Assembly (NCBI RefSeq): GCF_963675165.1
Contig: NC_087381.1
Location: 2,604,001-2,668,000, forward strand
DNA from: Halichondria panicea
Taxonomy: Eukaryota > Porifera > Demospongiae > Suberitida > Halichondriidae
Direction of reading: 5' to 3'
Length of the DNA: 64,000 nucleotides
Under the pieces are notes generated by a model, which saw only the letters and a program-made list of their open reading frames with translations, was not told the DNA's origin and did no database searches. Below are positions 34,498-46,935 of this stretch, one piece after another. A program made the position numbers and the translations under genes. The stretch's first letter is position 1; every line of letters starts with the position of its first letter.

Positions 34498-37400
34498 TCA
34501 ATAACAGCTAGGTAAGTCACCTTTTTGTTTTTTTGTTGGTGGTCCATTCTCCTCACTCTCTTCAGTCACAGCAGCTGTATATAGCGAGAGTATAGCTGTA
34601 TTGAACCACACTGTATATTTATGATCGTAGTGAGCTTACGTTGTTGTGGCAGAGGCTTTAGGAAGTCAGTAATTTCAGTGTAACCCCGCTGTGTAGCAAT
34701 GTCACGAGGAGTATCGCCATTTTTGTCAGTTGCACCTGAACAAGAATGGTGGTGTAAAGCAAAAGTATAACACTGGGAGCTAGTACTCACTGATATCACA
34801 GTTGGCCTTTTCCACTAAGTACTGCACCACATCTTTGTGTCCCCGAGCGCATGCATTGTGGAGTGGGGTCCTGTTGATATTATCCCTCACATCTGCACAT
34901 ATATATAACACACCATGGTACTATTAGTAAAACCAGTAGGTTTTACATAGGATTGGCAGTGGGTTTGCCCGTGTTTAGCAATATTTCAATTATTTTGACT
35001 CGTGTTCAAACTGTTCTATCTCTGCAGGGAAAGGCCACATCAAGAAACTGGCTGAACAGATAGTTTATTTAGCCTTTTCTCTCTTTGTATCTCTCATTTC
35101 ATAATCCATGAACATTTTAATGAATGAATATTTTCATTTTAAAAATTGCACTATTTCGACGTTTCACCGCTCTTTGTCTGACTGACTAAGTAAGTAAGTG
35201 AGTAAGTAAGTAAGTTTCTTGCCCAGCATTTACTCCAAGTACAGCCATCTCCAGGACATTCTGCACAGGGTTTCCAAACGACTACAACCTGGATTACAAA
35301 GCGCTTCTTCAGATTTGCGATTGCTTCCACGAGGCAGATGACCTCTCAGTCTCTATTTCTCTTACCTAGACAATTCCGCCATCTTTAATGACTCAGCAAT
35401 TGCGTTGTGGCCAATAATAATAGATAGGCGTGGCTAATAAACCGTGTGCCTAAAATCAGTGCAGCAGTGCTTTTCCAGAGCCTGAGGTGTTCCTTTTCTT
35501 CACACTGTTCAGCTCTAGCTCCCTTTCTCTGACAGGCATGCTATATGCACTGGCTAGATATCATGCTCTTAAAATGGCTGTCATTTAATACTGATTCGCA
35601 AATTCAACATAATTATCAAGCAATAAATTATTACTCATTATACTATAATTATTAGTCCAGAGATATTCTAGAAGATATCTGATTAGTCCTGTCTTCTCTT
35701 CTTGTACTGCCTCTTGACGTTCCACTTATGCATGTCATGATACGTAAACTGTACTGAAAAAGAAAGGGAATCCGACTAGAAAAACATTTGCAATGTGAAA
35801 AATTGCTAGGATTGGCCAGGGGAACCACAAAAAAGCGTGGGAACAAGAAATCAGACGAGAGCATAACTCCAATCCGTTACAACGTCATGAACATGTACAA
35901 TACATAGTATATTAAATAATAGACTGTGTTCCAGATCCACCTATCAGCTTCCATCCACCACATCATTCCATGCAGTCACCAGTACGGTCCGTGCATGTTA
36001 CTACGCATGGATGGACTGTGTGTACCTGTGCTCAACACTGCATGTATTAGGAACATCAATTCATCACAAATCATCATGATTATGTGCCCCACATTCTAAA
36101 ATGGATGTATAATAAATATATATAGGGATTGGTCATCACTCCACCAGTAAAAATTGCGTGGCATATTGGCTGGGAAAACATGGGAAAACTACCAGTATAT
36201 ACATGTGATTGACGTTGTAACGGATTGGAGTTATGCTCTCGTCTGATTTCTTGTTCCCACGCTTTTTTGTGGTTCCCCTGGCCAATCCTAGCAATTTTTC
36301 ACATTGCAAATGTTTTTCTAGTCGGATATACATAAGGATTGACAGTGCAAGTGTGTGTTTTCAATTATTGCACACATTTTGACTCGTGTTTAGACTGCTC
36401 TATTCTGCAGGGAAAGGCCACACCAAGAAACACACTGGACTGATAGCTTAGTTAGCCTTTTATCTGTCTAAATGTGTTAAGCATGCATAATAGATTATCA
36501 AACTCACTCTTGGGGTCAACCTTGTCTTGCTCAACCAGTTGTTTCACCACACCCAGCTTGCCCCACCAACATGCTGCACACAGTAACTTGACCTTGTGCT
36601 CATCACCACCACAGCCACGGCTCATTAGGTAGAGAGCAACATCCATGCAACCATCATCCAGACAGCCATACAGGTAGTCAGAATTCAGAGCTATGTTCAG
36701 TGGTGATTGTTCCCAATCATCCGTTACATCTGCAAGACAGTAAATTAGCATGGTTATGAGTGCGACAAACAGTCACAGGGTATACTATAGCCAGTCAGTC
36801 TGTCTGTCGTTCTGTGTATTCTGAGTCTGCTCATCTGGATGCGATAGCACTGTGTTTGTACTATGGATAGCCTCAACACAACAAGGTAGTATAGTTTTAA
36901 ATTTGGCATATTTTGATGTTAAAGCTTCGTTGTCGAATAAAAGCGAACAAAAGCTAAGAAGCTCTAACCTGCACGTTGGTCTAGATGTTTACATGCGGCC
37001 AAATTATAACGCCGAGGTTTGCACTTCAGTGCTCCAGTTGGCACAGTAGTAATTAACTAGTGCCAATAATTATAATTTTAATTTCTAGAAACCATGCAGA
37101 CAGGTTGAGCTTGGACATATAATTATAAAGTCTGTATTGCCACCATAATCAAATACTGGCATTCCTTTTAAAAGCACAGTAGCTAGGTCATCATACTCAC
37201 TCTTGGGGTCAACTTTGTGTTGCTCTATCAGTTCCTTCACCACACCCAGCTTGCCACATCGACTTGCTGCACACAGTAACTTTTCCTCGTGCATACTCCA
37301 TCCACAGCCACGGTTGATCAGGTAGAGGGCAACATCCACACGGCCTTCTTCATTATCGCACTCATGATAATCAGGGCCTAGAGCTTTGTCCAGTGGTAAC

Positions 37401-40400
37401 TGTAACTCATCCTCATCCTCATCTTCTTCATCAAAACCCTCCTCATCGCTCCACATATAGTCTCGTTTGTTCCATTCATTGACAGGCAGTTCTAAAACAC
37501 CCCAAATGTTATCAGACATAGTGTTACCAGAGCTTTATGAATACCATAATTATAGCGAGTAATTCAGGGAGAGGGGGGAGGGGTTAAAACATTCAGAGCA
37601 CTACTTTTGTGGTTGCTACTTGCATCCAGAGCCCAAGGTCAATAGGGTCACTTTTTAACGAAAACAATAATATCTTGTCCTGGATTATTGACCTGGATTA
37701 TTGACCTTAGCTTGGATATAACAGCTATATATACTGCTTCTGTTGTTTTTGATCGTTTATTTGCCTATCCAGCGCATGCAGCAAACCAGTACATCAAAAT
37801 TTATACCATAGCTAAAGAAGGCATATCTTGTAATCTCTTTTCTCTAGCTGGTTCGTCTGGGGCTCAACTGATTTCTGTTGTGATGAAGCTAGTAGTGGTG
37901 AGGGTGAGCTCAGTTATATATGTAAACGTCTGCATAAGGCTACGTGGTGTAAACTATTGACATTGGCGTACCCCTCTGGCTTGGACCCAGATAAAGGTGG
38001 TCAATGATTATAGGCCTTGCCCAATTATGCTCAAAATGTTGCCTATTAACTCATGTTTTTACCTATAATATTATAGTCTTCGATTTTTACAACATTACGG
38101 AATCTTCTACCATAATCTTTTGAGGTACTATTGTTGGTGTTCGGCTGCCTGTAATCGGTGTACTGGAACACTGGACTGGACTGGACTTTGACGCAACACC
38201 ATGCATGCAATTACATTCCTTTTCCTCATCAGTAACAAGACCACAATGACAATACTATAGTAAACATGAAAGCAGCGCGGGTGCTGATGCCTTGGTGTAC
38301 GCATGCAGTATACTAGCACTTCAGTCTATTATTATGCATCGGTGCACATGCGCAAGCAATGTATACGGTGTGTTTTTGAGTCTGTCTGTCTGTCTGTGTG
38401 TGTATAGACTGCTACAGCTGCTCAAGGATCAATGAAGTGCAAGTAAGAGTTTCATAGGCTTTTATAGTCATAGATTCTAATTTGTGGATTTGCAAAATAA
38501 TGCTTCGTTCTCGAGATATGCCTTACTTGGAATGCCATTGCAGCCTTTTTAGAAGAGTGCGTAACAAAACTTGTTCACCGAGTGTTGCTACTCTACTTAG
38601 TAGTTAGCTCTGCACTAGAACGCTAGCTATTGGTAGCTGCAACAGTGAGAAGAGAGCTGCAAGGCTCTGCTGATGGAGCTAGACTTGAACTTTTGGCATA
38701 GATCGTTTTTAACAACAATCGTGGTTGATCATTACCCACTCTTTAATAATAATACAAAAAATATTCATCATGTAGTTTAATGGAGTTAAATAAACGTAGT
38801 TAACGAAGTAATACACTAACCGCGGCCTTACCTCGAATCACACAGTCGTAGGTGTGGCTTCCAGTCACATGCATGCCTATCGCACATGCGCATCCATGGT
38901 TCCACGTGCTAAAGTACAGCCGCTGTCAGCGAGCCACAGACAAATTGGCTGCTCAAATCTTATGCCTCCCACCCTCCCATTCACGGAGGTTAAGACCTAC
39001 TTTCCATCCGACGATGTTGATATACTGGTTGGGGGGCTGAATAAGGGCCCCCAACACTTACGTGCTTAATGCTAATCGCAGGGGCTCCTCTCTCAGTACT
39101 CCCCCAAAACATTACCGCAGTCACGTGACCCCTAACCTCTAGCGTGACAGGGCACGTGACATCTGCTTAGACCGGTACTTCCAAAAGATAGTAATATCCT
39201 CACCTAGGATATGACGCATTCCTAGATCGCAGTCATTTACTACAATCTGTATGACCATAGTTAAATGATATTATGTGTGTAGCTTTATATTATCATTGTT
39301 ATGTAGCTTTGCACCTCCACCGGGCTAGAAGCTTGTGCGTACAAGTTGCTCACTAGATTACCGTTCTATCTACTTCCTTCAATCTACTTCTTTCTGTCTT
39401 GACGTCATTGTTTTACAGAACATTTACGCTGTTATTTGTAGCCTCCAGATACTGGGGTAAGATTGGGGCATGCGCAGGCAGTCGTTACCAAGTAGTGAAC
39501 AGTATATGATACTACAGAGAACATTCAAAGGCACAATAGAATTAACACTCACTTTCGGGGTCAACTTTGTGTTGCTCAACCAGTTCTTTCACTATATCCA
39601 GCTTGCCCCACCAACATGCTGCATGCAGTAAGTTGTCTTTGTCCTTATCACTACCACAGCCACGGCATATCAGGTAGAGGGCAACATCCAAACAGCCTTC
39701 CTTCTCTCGCAGAGTGTCAGGATCCATAGCTATATCCAGTGGGGACTGTCTCTCATCATCCCTCACATCTGTAATTTAACATAATTATAGATAGTCAGTT
39801 ACACGAAATCTGATTTAACACTAGAGCACTAAAGTGCAAACCCTCGGCTGGTGACATGACATGATTATAAAGAAACCATATAATGCAGTGCATGTAGTGA
39901 TGAATATCATGTATGACTTATTAAACTGTCTAGGCAAGCAACTCAGGAAGCTAACCAGACTGGAGGCATGCTGAAACATTTGAGAACAGAGTTTTATATA
40001 CACTGTGGACTAGGATCACAGCAAAGAAGCCTGGAGTCTCATGCATAGAAGTGAAGTAGGATCCCAGAGTCTAGTCTCGAATACCCGCCTCAACCTAAAA
40101 GCTTTTAGGTTGAGGCGGGTATTCAAGACTACCCAGAGTCAGCTAACAGAACTGAACCAGACACAACTGTGATTGAATTCTAAATACTTATCTCACAGAC
40201 TACTGCTTTGAAGGGTTTGCTCCCACTGTTAGGATTGACTGTGGACACCCCTTTCTTGTGAAACAATCAAAGCACATTGCAAATTATTTACCTCTTCAGT
40301 AACACTCTAATACTTTTGAGCGAAAGCAAAAACATGGTGAGAGGCACAAATAGTAACGACTGCTTACCAGTGCTGCAGTTGACCTCCTTGATCAAGTACT

Positions 40401-40782
40401 GCACCACCTCGATATGACCTCCCGAGCATGCCCAGTGAAGTGGAGCTCTGTTAGCCTCCCCACCACCGTCATCAGTAAAACAGGTACAAGCTCCATGGCC
40501 GGATAAATGGGTAACAAGCATCTTTACAATCTCAAGGTGGCCGTCACAACAAGCTCTGTGTAATGGAGGCAACCTTGTTCCCCACTCCTTACTCCAGTAG
40601 AGCTGGTGGTTGGGGCATGCCCCGCATGCCAACAGAGATTTCACTTTCGTGACATATTTGTTACGAACAGCCTGTATTAAGCTCTTGGCTAGCTTTTTCT
40701 TCAGCGTGGCTAGCTTCTCTACCTTGGCTAACTCATAGTTAGAAGAGGAATGCTTACGAGCTGTCTGCTTAGTACGGGCCAT
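34498..40782 (-). CDS. Ankyrin-repeat protein with histone H3 tail-like N-terminus
   Basis: Seven coding exons: 40782-40368, 39768-39553, 37491-37201, 36729-36508, 34892-34791, 34735-34640 and 34574-34498. All six introns are GT-AG and phase 1; the exons sum to 1419 nt, 472 aa. The N-terminus MARTKQTARK equals the start of histone H3, followed by an unrelated lysine-rich stretch (HSSSNYELAKVEKL). Then come ankyrin units (LPPLHRACCDGHLEIVKMLV, APLHWACSGGHIEVVQYL), three diverged copies of a module with DVALYL..RGCG and KLL.AA..WGKL..VK.LVEQ.KVDP, two more ankyrin units, and the C-terminus PPTKKQKGDLPSCY. KKQK could be a nuclear signal. An in-frame ATG at 40815 would add MILLLGAAGTC; I chose the inner one because its second codon is GCC and the H3 match starts there. 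The 3' end assumes read-through of GGTGAC at 34520; a further exon is possible. Function unknown. Confidence 0.7.
35772..36325. repeat. Long inverted repeat in ankyrin-gene intron
   Basis: Arms of 116 bp at 35772-35887 and 36210-36325 are near-perfect reverse complements across a 322-bp loop. They include TGGTTCCCCTGGCCAATCC and TTGTTCCCACGCTTTTTTG. Direct repeats of about 140 bp (34951-35100 and 36333-36475, sharing CTGCAGGGAAAGGCCACA) also occur in this intron. Either an element remnant or local duplication. Confidence 0.8.
38266..38750. mobile_element. Dispersed repeat related to the 26.2-26.8 kb insert
   Basis: Reads GCGGGTGCTGATGCCTTGG at the start. Continues with CTGCTCAAGGATCAATGAAG, AATGCTTCGTTCTCGAGATA and TAGTTAGCTCTGC, which match the reverse complement of the insert at 26214-26760. 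Lies in the 2 kb intron between exons 2 and 3 of the ankyrin gene. No coding capacity. Confidence 0.75.
40073..40132. repeat. Near-perfect 60-bp palindrome
   Basis: Two arms of about 30 bp meet at AAAGCTTTT: AATACCCGCCTCAACCT and its reverse complement AGGTTGAGGCGGGTATT, extended by TAGTCTCG / CAAGACTA. In the first intron of the ankyrin gene. Likely a small foldback element. Confidence 0.85.
40753..40782 (-). other. Histone H3 residues 1-9 identity
   Basis: ATG plus nine codons give M-A-R-T-K-Q-T-A-R-K, identical to the H3 N-terminus through Lys9. The next residue is His instead of Ser10. Removal of the initiator Met is expected before Ala, which would expose the same free Ala1 as in H3 and the Lys4 and Lys9 positions that chromatin readers and writers recognise. 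Confidence 0.85.
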
Positions 40783-40837
40783 GCATGTGCCTGCCGCGCC
40801 AAGCAAGAGGATCATGAGAGATGGATCATGAGGAAGA

Positions 40838-40918
40838 GACTAGCCTCGAATCCAAAGCAGCCAAAAGCTTAGCCTCCATTCTAGGCCGATTAAATGCGGC
40901 CATGAATCGAGGCTACCA
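40838..40918. mobile_element. Small foldback repeat beginning AGCCTCGAATCC
   Basis: TAGCCTCGAATCC at one end and GAATCGAGGCTA at the other form a hairpin of about 75 bp just upstream of the ankyrin gene. Related fragments occur near 42264-42292 and 54247-54275. Confidence 0.6.
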
Positions 40919-41109
40919 AAACAAAAGAGTGCCATTAATGGGTGTGGCTTTGCAACGACCCGGCGCGCGCCGAGGTTGGACACGTCACGTGCAACAAAAT
41001 TACTTTACGCTTCCAGATGCCGTAGAGGGATAGTTTTAGTTGCTGTAGTGAGCTAGCTCAGGTTAAAATAATTGTCTCGCTGGTGGATGCAATGAATGAT
41101 ACAAGCCCT

Positions 41110-41228
41110 ACACTTTAAAAAATAGTGTGTGGTTTGCATGCTTAATTTTGGCAAATATCAGGTAAAAACGCACATTTGTACAAGTTACGCAGCTTGCATT
41201 AAAACCACACATCATGTTTTTACAGTGT
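41110..41228. mobile_element. MITE-like element of about 118 bp
   Basis: ACACTTTAAAAAATAGTGTG at the left pairs with ACATCATGTTTTTACAGTGT at the right, and the repeats continue through GTGGTTTGCATGC. In the intergenic stretch 40783-42378, which otherwise shows only a short AGC/AGT-rich microsatellite (about 41478-41540) and no gene. Confidence 0.65.
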
Positions 41229-42378
41229 ATAAACAGAAGATGGTGTATATCCCTTTCCTTGGCAATCTGTTGTAGAAATTACAACAATGGGTAAGGAATC
41301 GTTATGATGAATTAGATGAAGTTTTATGTGAGCTCCTCCCTGACAAACAAAGTGTAGTCTAGGTAACGGCCTTATCAGTCAAGTAGGCTAAAAATCTGTG
41401 TCCTTTGATGTAAGCTTTGATGTCTCTTTGTGCATATGTATATGTAGTTATAAAAAAAAAGAAACCTTTGACTAGCTAGGAAGAGTAGCAGCAGTAGTAG
41501 TAGGAAGAGTAGCAGTAGTAGTAGAAGCAGTGCAAGCAGGACTAGACTAGATTAAAAAGTTGGTGGAACGAATAACTGACCGTTTGGACGTCACCTGGCT
41601 GCCAGACTTTCATCTGGACTCTTCCCCCTGAGTAGCTGGCCTTTCTCTAAGCCACAAAACTGAGCAAGAAGCTGAAGAAGCAGCTAGACAGAGACATGTA
41701 CCTAGCCTTGAGAATTGGGAGGAGTGGCTCAACTAGTTAGCCCAGCCCAGAGGAATTGTTACCGTGGGTACTGAACAACCGTAGAAGTAGGGCTACCCCT
41801 GGCTTTACTGAATTAACTAGCTGTGTCTGCTGTCTAGTTGGACCAGATTTAGCTAGATAATGGGGTAGAGAATAGTTGAGCGGTGCTGTGTGTAGCTTGA
41901 ACTGTACTGGCTGGCAAGAATCTAGTAAGCACCCTATGCACTGATAACTCGTCAGAATGGAGGGTATGTTCTAGGGATCTGAACAGCTGTACATCCAAAG
42001 GAGCCAGGGAGTGCCAATCATCTTCTCCCAGTCTCTGACACGCTAAACAAAAGGAGCTAGAACTGGGAGTCCCAGCTAGAATTGCTAGCCTGATCTAGAA
42101 TGACATGGAGGCGTGGTGAGGTGGGATCCATACTAATTGATCGACCTAAAGACGCTCCTGTTCCAGATTTCACGAATGGCAAGGAAAGGGTTATACACCA
42201 TTCTCACACTGCTATTATTCAAATTGTAAAAAAGATTGATATTCTGGAATATTTGGCACAGGCGTAGCCTCGAATCCATGCCGATTAATCGAGGATGAGG
42301 GGAGCCCCATATCGCTTCTATACACTGTATTCCTCCTGCGGCTACACCTTGGGGCATAATTAATATAGGGTATATAAA

Positions 42379-43850
42379 TTATTCATGTGGCACACCGAGT
42401 TCATTTGATATGTTGAGAATTCTCTTGTGACTGTCTCCTTCTTCTGGGAAAAGATGGTAGTAAAAGTCTATGTCTTGTGATAGCTTTTGGAGTACGCAAA
42501 CTTTTTGCTTTTTTGTTAGTTGAGCATAGACTTCTTTTTGGAATGTTGCTGTGTCCGTACCATTTTTTCCTTCATAATACCCTCGTAGTAGTAGGCTCGA
42601 GTTTCCATGGATCTTGTCCAAAAGCACCTTTGCATCTCGGTTAAATGACTTGAAGTTACCATAATAGTCATATCTTATTGCACAAGGTGAACAGAGGTCA
42701 AATATTGGCAAAAAATGTTTATCTTCTCTTGCACCCGTGTCTAACCAGTATGTAACAAAATCAAAAAATGATATAGCAACTTCTTTTTGTCCTCCTGCTG
42801 CATACCATTGCTTGTACTCTTGTGGATGTGTGTGTTGGTAAATTTCTTTCTTGATCCAGTTGTAGTGAGGTGTGTTTCGTTTAAATCCTTTCAGTGGATA
42901 CTTGTGAACTTTGTCTCTGTAAGCGCTGACAAGCCTTTCCAATGGATTTCGATACATGATAAATTTGTAATAATCGTTCAACGCTTTGTTGCGCTCTTTA
43001 AAACTGAGAGCCTTAAGTGCTGTACTGAAAACTGTTGAGATAAACACAGGGTCAGTTCTTGTCTGCTGATACACATTTGGTGACCAATTTTTTAGCAAGC
43101 CTTGACTTTGAAGGAACGCAATCTTGAGGTGTGTACAGCCCACCTTCAGGTGAATAGAAAGTATAGTTATTTTTGGCTAATATAGGGTTTATTCTATCAC
43201 GCTCAATCTACAATGGAACCTGTAACGAATTGGGGAACAGAGTGTTGGCAATTGTACAGATTGAGGTGACCTTTGTTGAGTTGTATATATACATGCACAC
43301 ACACTGTTCATTTGTGATCTGAGTGCCTGGCCTTCATATCGTATAGTTGGCCTTTCTACTGTATACACGTACGTAGATGAAAGCAATTGCATATTGTACA
43401 CTAGTTCTCTTTAGGTATTAGTTAGTATGGTGGCACAAATGTACTATCTACAGCATTTGATTACAGACCCCCTTACTTTTGGAGCAAAACAGTACAGTAC
43501 TTTGGAATCTTGGTTAACAAGTATCTGGCGAAGAAACCTTTCTTCTGGTGCCCTATGACCATAGTTCGATTCTTTTGTTAAGTTGTACTTCTGACAAAAC
43601 CTTTCCACTTGTATCTGTATCATAATATCTCTGATTCTGCCATGTGTCAGGACAAAGTGTATATATTCAATTTCACATGTTTAATTGTAGAAACTATAGA
43701 GACATATATATAACTATAACAAAATTAAACAGTAACTTACTGTACATTGTCTTGTAAAAGAGTTCCTCTCTGTAGATGTAGATAGTTAGTCACAGCTAGT
43801 ATCAGTAAAATAAGTATGACTAGAATCTTAAGTTTTGTCCTTGGGCACAT
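42379..43850 (-). CDS. Carbohydrate sulfotransferase (CHST, Sulfotransfer_2 family)
   Basis: A type II Golgi membrane enzyme expected to transfer sulfate from PAPS to a glycan. Three coding exons (43850-43741, 43636-43477, 43143-42379), in phase, 344 aa. A short cytosolic end MCPRTKLK is followed by one membrane segment (ILVILILLILAVTNYLHL). The 5'-phosphosulfate-binding loop is VLYCFAPKVGCTHLK (family pattern PKVxCTxxK) and the 3'-phosphate-binding element is IMYRNPLERLVSAYRDK. Length matches CHST8-14-type enzymes. The acceptor sugar cannot be told from sequence. The start is the first ATG and gives a normal type II anchor. Confidence 0.88.
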
Positions 43851-45519
43851 TGTGTTGATCTGTGTTGATCCATATGTACAAAGCTATAATTCTGTAGCAC
43901 ATTATTCGGCTGTGTAAAACATGTTACCAGGTAGATCACTAATGCAATTTCCTTAGTGTTAATTGCCAATCTTGTAACTGCTGTTACACTCACTGTGCTT
44001 GCATTGTATAGATCTAGTTTCAGACACTTGAATTAAAAATTCTGTACATGATTCTAAACATGCAAGTATTCGAAGTATTTAGCAGTAGAATGTTCTGGTT
44101 AGAAATGAAATACATAAATCGTGTAAGTGATGAATACTAGGCATGCACATATTAGATCTATACACTTAACATCAAACAGGCGTCATTACTCCTTAATCAC
44201 ACTTTATTTAACAAATTTTCCTGTTCTTCCATGTTCAAAGTACGGTATCTAAAACTGTATACACGTAAAACTGTTTCCACTTCATTTCAGGTCAAGGTCC
44301 TGTCTTCACATCAGTTTTACGGCCTCAATGGCTCCGGTTTAGCAGACATTGGACACGTCGTAGTTACACCAACCAGTACAGCTTGCTTTATACATCTTCC
44401 CAGATATTTGTTAAGGCCAATTAAAACATCTTCAATCATATTCAGGCTGTGAGACTTATTTGAGTGTAATTTAAGTCTATACCAGCTAGCCCCACCTATA
44501 CCTACCCCACTCCACTAGACTACATGCTTGCACTAGATCCAGACCTCAAGAATCAGGTCTTTCCACAACATGGTGTAACAAGGATTTCAGCACAATAAAA
44601 AGCACAATACTATTTATAAGGTGAGAGAATATTTTATACTTAGCTAGATTCCAAGCGAACAAGCTATATTATTATGAACCAACCATGTTTTTATAGTATA
44701 TAAACCGATGATCACGAGCAGAAAAATGATTAAACTATATATGTTGTATTATTTTTATACATGGTAACAGGAGTTCTTTATGAACTCCTGATGCATGGTA
44801 ATCATTATAATAATATGCACATGGATCACTGTGAAGTTGTGGAGAGCTCGCATTGGGTTGTTCAGTGGTGAGAGGCCAGGGGATCGCGACAACAAAGAAG
44901 TAAAGCTCCCTCAGTGATATACTGACTATAGTGGGTATACTACTGCAAAAGTGGTTCAAGGTGGATTGCATGCATAATCTCAAGTTTCTGAGCTTTCAAG
45001 ATAAAACTGAACACACAAGGAATGTTAGTCTCCTGGTAATATCGATAGTTGTGTTACTCGATCCACTCTCTTGTCCATACACCTTTTGTTCTTAGCTGCA
45101 TGGAGACGTTGAGAGCAATCCTGAGCCTCGAATGAGTAAATTTACCTTTTGACCTCTGAGATCAAAGGAAATTAATGCAGTTGCCAATATATGCGCTGTG
45201 CATGGTGAGTGCCATTATTATGTCAATATAGAATATTGCACTGTGAGTAAAGTGACCTTTGAAGACCTGAGTCCACCCTCCAACCAAAATAGCAAAACAT
45301 ATTGCAACACTCTCTCTCAACTGTTTGTGCATGGTGTCTGAGGATCGAGTATACACCTCAACCAGACAACCAACAATTCAAAACCACTCCACATATTTGG
45401 TTACGTACCAACTGGAGTCTTCTGTGGGCTCATCATACGCTCGACTATAGTTTCCCAAGGCCCCACGGAATTCTAAGCCAATATCATCCCATGTGGCACT
45501 GTGGCTGTGTCACAATATA

Positions 45520-46405
45520 CCGTATAGCGGGAAATTTTCGTGGGTGCAAAATACTGTCTATTTGGCTCCAAAGCCCTCAGCAGAAATGTTTGTGGTTTCT
45601 AGTATTCGCTTTTAATGCCAGGAAATCACACCCACCAATAGCTTAGCTTTGTATGTGAAATACCGGTACGTGGGAGCTTATCCCAATTTTAATTTTCGCG
45701 TTAACTATACTCTGCCCTCACAAAACGTGAAATTTTGCATTTCCTATACTGTATTACATATTATACTATAGGCCTTCTTTTCTCGTAAGAACTCTCTCCC
45801 ACTTTCTTGTTTCCACGCGTTTCCCCATGCCAATTGATAATAGCACATTCTATGTTTCACTTGTTTGACATAGCTATACAAAACTAATGTGTCTATACGT
45901 ATAATTTTTATACATGCAGTGACATTGTGTACAGTGAAAATACAATTAGTCTACAAGCACATTAATAACAATTCTATACCGTATATATGGAGCAAAATTT
46001 TCGACGGGCTTAATTTTCGCTGTTTTCGTGGGTTAGCAATCCTACACGAAAATTAGTTGCACATTGTTCTTTAGAAATATTTGCTATAACATGCAAAGAT
46101 AGGCGTGGCTTCCGGTAAGCAGTCAACCCACGAAAATTATATTTTTAGAGGCCACTCCACAAAATTTAAGGTGCCTCGAAAAGTTCACCCTAACGGTACT
46201 ATAATAATTAATTATGATAGCTGCAAATACTGCATGTATGTATAGCATGTATATTTCTAGGGTGTAAATGTTCGCGGTTTTTCTGATCAAGCATGCATGT
46301 ACTGCGAACATTTATACTCACAAATTTCATATCGCATACATGCATGCTGCAGAAAGGCTGCTATTCCACGAAAGTTTATACCCTCGAAATATACCCGCTA
46401 TACGG
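45520..46405. mobile_element. CCGTATAGCGGG-family inverted-repeat element
   Basis: CCGTATAGCGGGAAATTTTC at the left and ACCCGCTATACGG at the right bracket 886 bp. A second, internal pair of similar ends lies at about 45978 (CCGTATATATGGAG) with repeated CCCACGAAAATTA stretches, suggesting a nested or rearranged copy. The intergenic stretch from 43851 to 45519 shows nothing I recognise. Confidence 0.6.
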
Positions 46406-46450
46406 TACTTTATAGCTAATAGGATATAGGTCAAGTCTGTAAAGCATGCA

Positions 46451-46605
46451 GTCTAGAAGTATTCCTTGTAAGTCTCTTAACACCAATCCACGTGCTTCTT
46501 GGTGTACTCACAAAGGTTGCCCATGCAGATCATTGCCGTTCATAATACAGCCAGCTTGAGAAGAAGTACAGGTCTTGCAGTTGGCATTTTTAGCAGTTTC
46601 CCTTA
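46451..46605 (-). pseudogene. 3' fragment of the metallopeptidase gene, copy A
   Basis: About 155 bp matching the last 40-50 codons and stop of the intact gene at 47129-48791 (H.WC end, Cys-rich CTSSQ..CIM region). No HExxH motif and no upstream exons. It breaks off at GCAGTTTCCCTTAAATT. A decayed partial duplicate. Confidence 0.8.
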
Positions 46606-46655
46606 AATTTCCATACAGTTAGAGAGTGGCTGCTGTTCCTGAGAGATTGCTTTAC

Positions 46656-46935
46656 ATTGGAGTCATTGTAGTTCAATCCGGACCTGAGCTATTGGCCGTT
46701 ATATAATGTGTGGTTGCTCTTTGGAGGTGGGTTCGTTAATGGGGTTCTACTGTGCATGTATGTATGTCGATCATCCAGATTTCGGGTGATTGAGTGCGTG
46801 TGCCAACAATGGATACCAGGCGTTATTTTCTCATAAGTGGTCTGGATTTGAGGCTAGGCTCTCTCACTTTCTTGTTAATACACTCTCTTTGGTGCTTCCC
46901 CAGGCCAATCGGATACTGTAGTATATTGTACCGTA
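46656..46935. repeat. Shared 3'-flank block X, copy 1
   Basis: The block contains GGAGTCATTG, TCCGGACCTGAGC, GTCGATCATCCAGAT, ACAATGGATACCAGGCGTT and CCAATCGGATACTGTAGT. It recurs at 54560-54800 and 57180-57375. Each copy lies between a metallopeptidase fragment and downstream sequence, so it travels with the gene family. Confidence 0.75.

Noticed and set aside
40753..40782. A true histone H3 gene on the minus strand
   Set aside because: Only the first nine residues after Met match; codon 11 onward and the whole remainder are ankyrin-type sequence with no histone fold.
40821..41033. Plus-strand open frame upstream of the ankyrin gene
   Set aside because: Half of it is the AGCCTCGAATCC foldback repeat and it has no recognisable domain or splice context.
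45302..45646. Plus-strand 114-residue open frame
   Set aside because: Runs into the CCGTATAGCGGG element and resembles no protein I know.
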